Notes under the pieces: generated by a model
Database searches by the model: none
The model's input: only the letters and a program-made list of their open reading frames with translations
Told to the model about the DNA's origin: nothing
Assembly: GCA_019925095.2 (NCBI GenBank)
Contig: CM034402.1
Coordinates: 4,847,501 to 4,911,500, forward strand
DNA length: 64,000 nucleotides
Direction: 5' to 3'
Source of the DNA: Dendrolimus kikuchii
Lineage: Eukaryota > Arthropoda > Insecta > Lepidoptera > Lasiocampidae
Shown here: piece by piece, positions 54,047 to 64,000 of the stretch
Layout of the letters: every line of letters starts with the position of its first letter
How positions within the stretch are numbered: the first letter of the stretch is position 1
Program-made: the position numbers and the translations under genes

Positions 54047-54769
54047 TCATTAAATAATTCTTAATTTTTAAAAATACGTCAATTTCATACGATCTTTTTA
54101 ATTATATCCGCTTCATCTAAGCTTATTAAAAATATTCATTAATTTATTTGACAGCCCTATTAATTCAAATACCGGTATTCAAATTACAAGCAACGTGGAA
54201 AAATAGCTGCGTACACCTACACAGACAGTTAATAATTGCCGAACGCCCCTCTACGTGTAAGTATCCATAATACCGTTTATTTGTGTTGCTAAATATATCG
54301 CTGACAATTGAATAAATGACACGAATTTTACATTATATTCCAAAATTATTTACATATAAAAGTGCAGGTGCTTAAATAACATTCTATTATTGTTATAATA
54401 TCACAAAAATAGTATTCTTGATTGTTGTTTAAACAATAATTACTATGCAATTTGATTCGTTATGGCTTATGTTGTTATGATTTGTAAGCGCGTGCAAAAT
54501 CTAGGAGGCTTCCAAGTCTCTGAAGATTTGGCTGGCTAGCATATTTATTGGTTTTATTGAATATTGATACAAATCAAACTATTAGTTTGGGAAATCGCGC
54601 ATTAAAGTTATAGTCAAAGGAGCGTATCTGTAAATACAAGTATATTAATTATTTTCATGATAAAAAAATACTGGAAACGAACGCCTTGAATTATTTTTTA
54701 TTCGAAAAAGCTCCTTAGTCCAAACCGAGCAGACATAAACATCACCAGGTAAACGACCATATTGTCGTC
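54047..54769. other. Unassigned AT-rich sequence
   Basis: Nothing recognised. Confidence 0.3.
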
Positions 54770-55130
54770 GTCGTCGTCAGCCATTCGCAGTCTACTACTG
54801 GACGTAGGCCTCCCCAAGTTGGCGCCACTCATCCCTGTCCTCTGACTTCCTCATCCATCGGGCTGGAGGGCGTCCGACACTACGTTTATAGAGACGCAGT
54901 CTCCACCCCAGGACTGGTCTGTTCCATTAGCCATCGGTCCTGCGTCAGACATGACCTGCCCACTGCCACTTCAAATTGCTAAATTTGCGAGCTATGTCGG
55001 TTGCCTTGGTTCTCTTACGGATATCCTCATTTCTAATTTTATCCATAAGAGAAACATCCAACATTGCTCGCTCTATAGCCCGTTGAGCGACTTGGAACTT
55101 GTGGACCAATCCTGCGTCAGTGGCTAGTCT
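54770..55130 (-). pseudogene. RTE-type LINE C-terminus and tail
   Basis: On the minus strand, with stops, blocks corresponding to QVAQRAIERAM, IRNEDIRKRT, TDIARKF, WQWAGH and GRPPARW appear in the usual order. The end is a LGEAYVQ-like block and a CGACGACGACGAC tail. It is the longest RTE fragment in the window. Endonuclease and RT core are missing. Confidence 0.7.
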
Positions 55131-55389
55131 CGGCCCCGTAGGTCAGAGTCAGGGTCAGAGGGGTAAGGCATCTACGACTAACATCTTGTGGACCCAAGTA
55201 TCCCCTCCGTCAGCAAACTAGGCTCTGGCGATCGATCAATGGCGGTATAACCATCGCAAGAAAGCTGGCCTATAGAAATCCCCTGGTCGGAGACGGGCAG
55301 CAGCGTCTCCGATTCAAATAGACCGACACTGCGGTTACCAACCCGCATGTCAACCGTGGTAACTACGACATTTATCCCCCATGAAAAAC

Positions 55390-55600
55390 CGACTGTGGCC
55401 TTCCGCCAAATTAAATAATCACACCGTCGTCTCGGCATGTCGTACATAAACGAACGACGAAGATGCGCGAGCGCAGCCCGCCGCCGGTTGCGCCTGCGCG
55501 ACGCGACGGCCGTGGACACGCACCCGATTCGTTCGATCGGCAGTGCAGCTGAATGACCTTGTCCAAGTGTCACGCGCACATACCGTGTTACGAATTAGAA
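55390..55600. other. CpG-rich GC island, unassigned
   Basis: The most GC- and CpG-rich ~180 bases outside recognised TEs (55400-55580), with CGCGAGCGC, GCGCGACGCGACGGC and similar. The minus strand is open for 133 codons across it (55579-55178), with no domain I recognise. It could be a promoter, a 5' exon or an unclassified TE fragment. Confidence 0.3.
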
Positions 55601-56730
55601 GAAAATTATAAAACTTGCTTGCTGGCTTGATATTCGTTAATAAACTTATCAACTCCTTCTATTTTTATGAGTGTTTTTTGAAACTTTGGAAGGCTACGCC
55701 GATAATGCCGTACCACCCATCAATAACACCAACCCGATCACGAACCCCTACACGACCATATAAAATAAAAAAATATATAAAAGTAAATCAATGTAAAGAT
55801 CTCAATGTGATCCCAGCATTAGTCTATCTCAGTAACAAAGATCGAGAATAACTTACCATTAAAGTTTGAATAAGCCTAAAAAAATCACAAATCACCATAA
55901 AATAATCAGCAACAACTTAATTACGAGAGTATAAGATCGAAACTTGATGAAACTGAGCTTAGCTCAAAAGAATAAATTTAAAACGGCCCAGACAAACTTA
56001 TCGGGGACCTCTGGAGTAATATAATCAATTTTATGCAAACCAGACCGGGTTAATTAGGCTTTTTCCCCATTTTCAGGTTACCAGGTCAAAATATTCGAAT
56101 CGGAAATAATAAAGGAAGATGGAAGATGCAACTCATGCATATTTCATTAGAAAACGGATGTGAGGTTTGAGATGTGCTTTTTTGCCTCCGACCATTTGTG
56201 TCGGAATATTTTTCCTCTATGTCACTTAGAACATTTTTCTCCGACAGAATTGAACTTTTTATTTGATGAAGTCATATTTTATACATTCTTCATACGTTAT
56301 TATTTTTATTTTTGACTTAACAGAATCATGATGAATAGGATATTGCATACTTAAATAGGTTGGCAATGTTTTGAAGTGAAACTTTTTTAGAATCGTTGTG
56401 TTTTGAAACTGAATGAAAGGAAAAATAGACGCTAAAAAGAGATAAACAAATAAATCTATAAGAACTAAGCCTGCGAGACAACGAAATAGAATACATTATA
56501 TTTAATAATTTAAACATGATCTTACAGATAGAGTTGGAAATGTTTTGAAGTTTTTCGTTACTACCCGTGCGCAGAAGGTTTGCCGATAGCCTCATGTTGT
56601 CACGCGTCGATGGTCAGTAGGGTTGACAAAAAAGATTACGTAAATAATTGTTACAATAAATTTTTTATTTAATTTTTTTGTTGTATACACTTTATATAAG
56701 TATATGTATATAATAATGGTAATAATACAA
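55601..56730. other. Unassigned sequence
   Basis: A strong acceptor-like TTTTTCCCCATTTTCAG is near 56060-56077 but has no following open frame of note. No repeat family recognised. It ends at the B target duplication. Confidence 0.25.
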
Positions 56731-56743
56731 TACAATAATTGTA

Positions 56744-57061
56744 TTATTGTATTGTAAGGAATGCTCCGGTGGTTCGGGCATGTGGAAAGAATGCATGATG
56801 AAAGAATGACTAAACAGATATATAATGCAAAAGTGGATGGATGCAGAAGTCGTAGAAGGCCACGACACACCTTCCATGATCAAATTGATCGTGTACTAGC
56901 AGAAGGTGATGTCAGGAGCCTTAAGAACAGACGAGCGTGCATGACAAGAGTTATGAATGTCAAAGAAGCAAGTGAGGTGTGTAAGAATAAGCCTAAATGG
57001 CGCTCTGTTGTTCGTGCCTACCCCGCAAGGGAACTGGCGTGAAGTTATGTATGTATGTATG
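56744..57061 (+). mobile_element. B-family LINE fragment with inverted filler and 13-bp target duplication
   Basis: TACAATAATTGTA is at 56731-56743 and 57062-57074. The LINE proper begins near 56756, open from MLRWFGHVE at 56761 through 93 codons to 57042. The 12 bases 56744-56755 (TTATTGTATTGT) are the exact reverse complement of target 56727-56738. Confidence 0.88.
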
Positions 57062-57273
57062 TACAATAATTGTAAGTAGTCATCGGTAAACCTTCTGCAC
57101 GCGGCTTATAATAGTTCAAATTTCCTGTTTTAAAGCTTATATAATATAATATTATACCGATATAATATATGAAATGTGACGTCACGTAATTTATAATCCC
57201 TCCCGCCCCTTGACACGCTTTGTTTCACTTCTACTGCGTGTGAGCTGCACATACACGTAATTTTTTTTCATAA

Positions 57274-57577
57274 TGAGGAACGGAAAAAGAATGCAAAATT
57301 CTTTGCCCGGCAGTCTGTCGTAAGAAGCGATAAAACACCATAGTCAGGTGGTAGGACATTTTCTTGCTTAGAAGAATACCACCCCTGATCTAGAGTATGC
57401 TATAGTAGCCTTGAGTTGCGTACCAGCACCAGTGACCAGGTACCAGTCCCCCCCCCCCCGCCCCCTTTAAGGCTTGCAGCACTTTGGTAGCACCGTTGAT
57501 GTTGCAAATGTCCATAGGCGACGGTAACTGCTTTCCATCAAGTGAGATGTCAGCTTGTCTGCTATATTCCAGCAATA
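57274..57577 (+). repeat. Family A copy
   Basis: AGGAACGGAAAAAGAATG start, CCAGCAATAA end. It includes an expanded C run near 57450-57461. It faces the next A copy tail-to-tail across ~150 bases. Confidence 0.8.
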
Positions 57578-57728
57578 ACTACAGCGTAACATTTTACTAT
57601 TAAGCGATTAAGGGGATTGCGATTGATGCGGACCAATCACCGTTGTCTTAGCGACTGGAATAGCCGTACCTAAAGAAGACTCTATTTTCAGTGCTAGCTT
57701 GATTATTTTTCAAAAATCTTATGTTACC

Positions 57729-58039
57729 TTTTTTTTATTGCAGGAGTTCAGAAAACAGGCCAACGGCCCACTTGATGGAAAGCGGTTACCATCGCTTATG
57801 GACATTTGCAACACCAAAGGTGCTACAAATACGCTGCTGCTCTCTTAAGGGTGACTGGAACCTGGTCACTAATGCCGGAACACAACTCAAGGTTGTTATG
57901 GCGACATACTTTAGACCAGGGGTGGTAGCCATCCAGTCGGGCAAATGCCCTACCACCTGGATGTGGGTTGTTTTGTCGCCTCTTACGACAGGCCGCCCGG
58001 CCGCAGGAAATTGTATTCTTTCTCCGTTCCTGCACGGAT
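57729..58039 (-). mobile_element. Full-length family A copy
   Basis: T run from 57729, ATCCG terminus at 58039. Very similar to 38057-38369. Confidence 0.87.
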
Positions 58040-59572
58040 AGAATACCTATACATATATAAGCGAAATAGCACTCACTGACTTACTCATTACGAGATCTTC
58101 GAAACGAAACGTCGGATTGACTTCAAATTTTGCATAAGTACAGATAAATTAGCTTCGAGACGTTTTTGCGTTTGTAGTAGTGTACGGTCAGCACAAAAAT
58201 AAATAAAGTAATGCTTTTTATATATATTTATAGGCAGGTACTTAATATGAAACTAATAACATTAAACAATATTAAAATTATAAATATTAATATCAAACAT
58301 AATTTTTAATACTAAATTGTTTTCTGATATTTTTGACATCTGATTTCTGACATTTGCTTTCTGATTGCACCTTTCCAATGGAAGAAAATATTCCGGTTGA
58401 TTTAGCAACTAATTGAGCGGGAGTCATAATGGTTCTCAGAATTCTATTGCAGTCATTTTCGAAATATTTGTACAATTTATGCAAAACTTCTTAAGTTTGG
58501 GAAGTCAAATCGGTAAAATTATATGTGTATGGTAACCCTATATATGAATGGTTTAATAAATCACGAAAAACCCCAAAAAATGCCTAAATTACTTCATATA
58601 ACATAAGCTATCTGCCAGTGAAAGTTCCGTCAAAATCGGTCCAACCATTACAGAGATTAGCCGTAACATCCAGACAGACTGATAGACAAAAAAATTTAAA
58701 AATGCATCTCGGAATCTCCTGATCCGAATTTTCTAATATTTTTCACATTTTTATTTTGACATTACAAACAGAAACCAGTTTTATTTATCTGTATAGATGT
58801 AGATATTCAGTTTATGTATAAAGAGCTTCTTTTTCAGTGAATGGTGAAATTAGCAACACTGAAATTTGTCCTTTAAAACAAGGAACTTACTTACCCTTCT
58901 CCTATCATCACATAGAAACACCATAGTCCACATCAACAGCGAATTAATTTCAAAAGGTCACTGCAAACCTAACTTCTTAACAAAATACAATTTTTAAGGA
59001 ATTTGTATCTTTAAATTCACGGCTTTAAGGATTAATGTTGTTCAAACCAACATCTTATCAATCCACAAGCAAAATTCAACTTTAAAAGCGAGAGGACAAC
59101 GTATAAATTTGCATGTAGCGTACAGCTATATAACAGTATGCGTGATTCCAATGAAACGTGGTTCCGTACATTCTAATTTGAATGCTAATGTTTGCAGTAC
59201 AACCGCTGTAAATTTATTTCTCAACAAAACTTCTGAGTGTTTCTTCAGCACACTCCGTTAAATAACTGGGATGTTTCGGTTTGATTACTCTTGAAAAGCA
59301 ATTCCAACGGAATTCTCCAACCGTTTCCTATATGTGAAATGGGTACTTTGTACTAAATAGTATTCTTATGAAGCCAAAATAATTACTAAAGTCATACGAT
59401 ACGATTTATTTTTATTTCAATTGTTTGACTGGTTATCACACATGTATGTATTTTTTTAAATGTTTGTTTAATATACACACACACACACGTATAAAAAAAT
59501 TGAAAGTCTAGAATCCGATTCCAGTGCCACCTACCTCATCCAACTGTGAATCTAAACCATAAGACCCATACG

Positions 59573-59574
<2 letters not shown>
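58040..59574. other. Mostly unassigned; F-like repeat at 58590-58790
   Basis: 58590-58790 carries GTCAAAATCGGTCCAACC, AGACAGACTGATAGACA and GAATTTTCTAATATTTTTCAC, similar in layout to the right part of repeat F. 58050-58150 (CACTCACTGACTTACTCATTA) looks like the start of a Helitron or similar repeat. The remainder is unassigned. Confidence 0.35.

Positions 59575-59610
<36 letters not shown>
59575..59610. repeat. (AT)n microsatellite
   Basis: An AT run directly abutting the 3' end of the reversed Helitron. Confidence 0.9.
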
Positions 59611-59612
<2 letters not shown>

Positions 59613-59614
59613 TA

Positions 59615-60100
<486 letters not shown>

Positions 60101-60104
60101 TAAT

Positions 60105-60676
60105 TTTCAAGCAGATATAATATATTACATGAATAGCTATACTATAGATAGAACTTTTTCACTAGAACTTCAGCCATATGTAAGTCTGACTGCGTTAAAT
60201 AAATGAGAATTTTCAGAACTGAATAGCTGAGAAATTGCCAATATTTTATAAAGACCACTAAAATCCCCACATACATAATCTAAATAGACATTTTATTTTA
60301 TAACTTAAAAATGTTATCACACAGTTTAAGTTTTTCATAAAGACCGATAAAATGTCTTTTAATTTTACTACAATATAGGTGCAATATTGATAACTCAATC
60401 CGCATCGAACATTCGAATTATTAATAACATTTAGCACAGCATTGCACTGTTCATACTGCGTTCGACAGATAATACCGCAAAGCTGCATGACGAGTCGATG
60501 CGGTTCATACAGTGTGGTCTTGCATGAATGGTATCTACATAATTGTTTGAGCAGGTTACATATACAATATGTTATTATAAGTCAGGTATTTCATTGATAT
60601 TGTATATTTTGTGACTTACATTTTGAAGGGTTTTGTAATGATTGCAATAATAATCATAAACCGCTGACCGGAACGT
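60105..60676. other. Unassigned AT-rich sequence
   Basis: Nothing recognised. It precedes the candidate exon. Confidence 0.3.
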
Positions 60677-60677
60677 A

Positions 60678-60771
60678 TCAGTGTCGCGTGTGACAAGTGA
60701 CGTTAGTGACATTGGCGCCACCAACCAAATTGTACAAATCTTCAAATTCGAATACGGAGCGACCGGTGAGT
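60678..60771 (+). other. Possible short exon with strong donor site
   Basis: An initiator-like TCAGT at 60678-60682 is followed by ~85 bases open in one frame, richer in GC than the flanks, ending GACCG|GTGAGT (donor at 60766-60771). No acceptor-like tract precedes it, so a first exon fits better than an internal one. No homolog recognised. Confidence 0.25.
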
Positions 60772-60851
60772 TTACAAATAATTTAATTGCAAGCCTATTT
60801 TATTATAAATATTTACGTGCCACTCCGCACACATTTTATTCAAGACTCAAA

Positions 60852-61389
60852 CACATACATAACTTCACGCCAGTTCCCTTGCGGGGTAGGCACGAACAAC
60901 AGAGCGCCATTTAGGCCCATTCTTACACACCTCACTTGCTTCTTTGACATTCATAACTCTTGTCATGCACGCTCGTCTGTTCTTAAGGCTCCTGACATCA
61001 CCCTCCGCTAGTACACGATCAATTTGATCATGGAAGGTGTGTCGTGGCCTTCCACGACTTCTGCATCCATCCACTTTTGCATTGTATATCTGTTTAGTCA
61101 TTCTTTCATCATGCATTCTTTCCACATGCCCGAAACACCGGAGGATTCCTTTCCTTACCTTCACCCCGACACGTTCTTTCAGACCAACTCTTTTTCTTAC
61201 TTCGGTATTACGAACGCGGTCCGCGAGCGTCACTCCGCAGATTTTGCGCAGTGCTCGCATCTCAACCGCGTTTACTGTACTTTCATGCTCTCTCTTCCAT
61301 ACCCAACTCTCGCTTTCATACGTGAGCGTAGGTACCAGCACCGCGTTGTGTGTGGCGAGCTGGGCCTTCTGGCTGAGGTTCAACTAGAG
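60852..61389 (-). pseudogene. B-family LINE, longest copy (538 bp), with 9-bp target duplication
   Basis: AGACTCAAA is at 60843-60851 and 61390-61398. The minus strand is open for 172 codons (61383-60865). It reads as the C-terminus of a LINE polyprotein: LVPTLTYESESWVWKREHES near residues 17-36, VEMRALRKICGV near 40-51, DRVRNTEVRKRV near 56-67, LRCFGHVERM near 81-90, and GRPRHTFHDQIDRV near 111-124, ending ARELA. The L-x-Y-x-(S/C)E-x-W...RNTE-x-R...GH-x-x-R order is that of RTE-like and related LINEs after the RT core. All other B copies are shorter and share this 3' end. Confidence 0.85.
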
Positions 61390-61653
61390 AGACTCAAATA
61401 ATTATAATTTTATTGTATGACCCCTTCTGCAGACTAACATAGATGACGTTTTGCACCATGTCTCTCTTGAATAGTCATCAGGACCACATTGCGCCTGTAC
61501 TTTTGTATATACCGATTAAAGACCCAGTGTAAATGGTTTAAAAATAAAAAAGAACCCGACTACAAAAGTATATTTAGTAGAAGTTAAAAGAAAACCAAAT
61601 ATATTGTACTACATCTTGAAATTCATGCTTTGTAAAACTTTTTTAAAATAAAA

Positions 61654-61941
61654 TTTATTGCAGGAGTTCAGCAGACAGGCAGACGGCCCACTTGATGGAA
61701 AGCGGTTACCATCGCCTATGGACATTTGCTACACCAAAGTTGCTACAAATGCAACTGCTCTCTTAAATGAGACTGGAACCTGGTCACTAATGCCGGAACA
61801 CAACACAAGGTTGTTATGGCGGTATACTCTAGACAAGGGGTGGTCACCATCCAGTCGAGCAAATACCCTACCACCTGGCTGTGAGTTGTTTAGTCGCCTC
61901 TTACGACAGGCCGCCAGGCCGCAGGAAATTGTATTCTTTAA
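61654..61941 (-). repeat. Family A copy, 5' end truncated
   Basis: T-rich end near 61654. Similarity runs to GGAAATTGTATTCTTT at 61941, stopping ~22 bases short of the ATCCG terminus. Confidence 0.82.
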
Positions 61942-63117
61942 ATTACTATATACATTGCTCTAAAGAAAACATATTGCAAAACACGGAACCCTCTGAAGCT
62001 ATAATGAATCTAATGCATTTTTTAAATTTAAATGTACACCTAAACAAACAAACTATAGATATATAAAAATAACTAAGGCTAATTATACAAAAAATTCAGC
62101 TGAATAATATTATAAAGACCCTCCATTTTTTTATATTAGTTAAAATGCTACTTTTAACAGATCCGTGTACTTCTCGTTAGCTGCTTGGTGCAATATAAAT
62201 ATTCCATATTACAGTACAATTTGAGACATATCAGACCGTTCCACGCAACAATGTGCCAGTTGCAAATGACAATGTTTAGTATGGTGTTTTCGTTCTCTTA
62301 CTACCATTTCATCACTCACTATCGCTTGGTCATTCATCCTCATCCTTCAGCCCCTTTGCTTATGTACGGATTGTTACGTAGAAGTTCTCAAGATTTTTTT
62401 CCTTGCACACTAAGGATTTGAGATGAGCTAAGATTTTCCCACGGCATTACGAAATGAGGTTCTTCAATAAAGTTGCCATAAAATTCCTTCAAAGATGACA
62501 GCATTTATAAAAGCACTAGTGTTGTAAATGTCCATATGCGACGGTAATCACTTCGCATTAGGTGGATTTAGTACTTCTTTGAGTTACGTTCTTTTAATGA
62601 GCAGTTATCATTTGTAAGATTCTTTAGCCGTACTTTACCCAGTACCTGCAACATTAGGCATGTCTTTTCTTAGTCTTATTTTTACCCGAACGCTTTAGTA
62701 CTTACAACACAGACTACACTGTTGTCGGTTATTAGAACCACTTGTGCTCCCAACGTCTCTAATGATTCTAGTTTAATTGAGTTCCCAATTGAATCGGTTT
62801 TGGATTGCAGCTAGTTGCTATTGAAGTGCGGAGTAATTACGTTTGAGGTTTTGGATCTAACTGTCTTTAAGTTATTGCTTTGAATAGTTCAATTATTGGA
62901 TGGGTTTCCGGCCCACATCAAGGCATGTCATGATCTATTGGTTCTGTGTCATATCCAAGATTTATATAAACTTGAGACTCGGTAAACTTGTGCATTTACG
63001 TTGATTGATCAGGTATTAAAATTAGCACGAGTATAATTTATGACATATTTTATACACGCATTGAAATCGGCGAGTATCTAACAAGGCAAAACATTAGTAC
63101 CTGATTATTTTTTTAGT
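61942..63117. other. Mostly unassigned; LINE tail at 62515-62590
   Basis: 62515-62590 (TAGTGTTGTAAATGTCCATA, CGACGGTAATCAC, ATTAGGTGG) is a tail of the same type as 29605-29705. The rest has no recognised element or gene. Confidence 0.3.
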
Positions 63118-63400
63118 TCAATTATTTAAACAAGTCCTGATGCCAGTCTGGACCTATGGTGTACAGTTGTAGGGCTGTACTAAACCAAGTAATGTAGAAA
63201 TCATACAACGCTTTCAAAATAAAAACGCTCCATCGGAACCTGAAAGTGGAGTTTGTCACCAGCAGTATTAGGAAGTACGCGGTAGCCCACGAGCATTGGC
63301 TTCATCATTACGTAAATGTTGAGGCGATCCAACTCCTCGACAACATGGACATAACGAGAAGGCGCAAAAGGACAAAACCATTTGAACTAGTGCTATAAAC
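63118..63400 (+). pseudogene. Jockey-type LINE C-terminal fragment
   Basis: The plus strand reads KQVLMPVWTYGVQL, then NVEIIQRFQNKN, and later RRRKRTKPFEL-like blocks, with stops and frame changes. The W-TYG-x-QLWG...IE-x-IQRFQ-x-K order is typical of the region after the RT domain in Jockey-clade LINEs. Confidence 0.65.
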
Positions 63401-63941
63401 AAAACAAAAGTGTAGTGTAATGTGCTAGCTATTAATAAAGAACACAGGAACAAAGTGTCTTCGCCTTAATAGAGACAATAAGAAAAATGTTAATGGACAC
63501 TTTCTTAGTAGGAATATCTTTAGTTAATTTAGGTAATATTTTAATTACTTATTAATCTTTTTAGATTAGATGGTAATATTAATGAGGTATTTCTTCTTAA
63601 ATACCTTATTTACAAAAAAAAAATTTAATTAAACAATAACATATATGATTTGTACACATTTATGTCTAGAAACCTTGAAGGGATTCGACTAAGATGCTAA
63701 GAACTGTCTAAGCTATTTTGAGTTCGTGAATAATTTTATTTGTTAATCAACAAAGATGTGTCATATAGTTTTTCAAATAAAATTTCTACTATGAAACCCT
63801 GTTTATAAAATCTCATTTTTTTATTTTATTCCCTGTCGCACTACAAAATGCTGCACGTTTTGATATTTAGATGTTTAAAATAATTCTTTTGAGATTCTTA
63901 GTACACGAGTAACTAAAATATTTCTTTATTTATCGACTTAA
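63401..63941. other. Unassigned AT-rich sequence
   Basis: Nothing recognised. Confidence 0.3.
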
Positions 63942-64000
63942 TCTTAATATATATAAATCTCGTGTCACAATGTTTGTCCTCAATGGACTCCTAAACTACT
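63942..64000 (+). mobile_element. Helitron 5' end, cut by the window edge
   Basis: TCTTAATATATATAAATCTC, then GTGTCACAATGTTTGTCC, resembles the 5' end of common insect Helitrons (TC start, AT-rich, then a conserved body). The 3' terminus lies outside the window. Confidence 0.5.

Noticed and set aside
56060..56077. Acceptor-like pyrimidine tract followed by GTTACC as a second recursive splice site
   Set aside because: GTTACC is a poor donor and no exon-like frame follows.

Overview
This 64 kb, AT-rich window reads as insect DNA and most probably lepidopteran. The basis is recognition of repeat types that I associate with moths and butterflies: CR1/Jockey/RTE 3' tails, R1-type LINEs, Helitrons ending in CTAG-T, Penelope-like elements and tRNA-derived SINEs. 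No database was searched. I see no complete host protein-coding gene, no genuine tRNA or rRNA gene and no CRISPR array. The window behaves like intergenic DNA or a very large intron packed with nested transposable elements (TEs).

Labels used below. A = a ~310 bp SINE-like family, about 19 copies. B = a LINE whose 5'-truncated copies all end in an (ATGT)n tail, nine copies. S1 and S2 = two tRNA-derived SINEs. L = a 390-500 bp LTR present as solo copies. P = Penelope-like element (PLE) 3' ends. C, D and F = unclassified interspersed repeats.

Layout. 1-7 kb: copia gag remnant, an L solo LTR inserted inside an A copy, S1/S2 copies, a CR1-like LINE end, B copies and a P copy. 7-10 kb: an L solo LTR, then a ~130 bp tandem array interrupted by another repeat and by an A copy. 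10-17 kb: B copies, a perfect 68 bp hairpin and a pair of C repeats. 17-23 kb: a P copy with GIY-YIG endonuclease remnant and two R1-type LINE ends. 24-33 kb: L, F, S2, Jockey-like fragments and four close A copies. 34-41 kb: a P/RTE composite, a hAT-like MITE with target duplication, Helitrons, a candidate recursive splice site in non-repetitive DNA, and a P copy inside an A copy. 42-45.5 kb: a minus-strand Ty3/gypsy element with a long gag-pol ORF, broken in integrase and gag, between 272 bp direct repeats. 45-64 kb: further L, S, F, P, Helitron, B and A copies, a Tc1/mariner-like MITE inside F, two diverged copies of one Helitron family in opposite orientation, and a possible short exon with a GTGAGT donor near 60.77 kb.

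The most notable signals are: (1) three B insertions with target-site duplications whose 5' junctions carry inverted, snap-back copies of target or element sequence; (2) a conserved structured RNA segment in P copies that lays out like a type I hammerhead ribozyme with an apparent C3/G8 to G3/C8 swap; (3) the recursive splice site near 38.79 kb; and (4) near-identical direct repeats around the truncated gypsy element.
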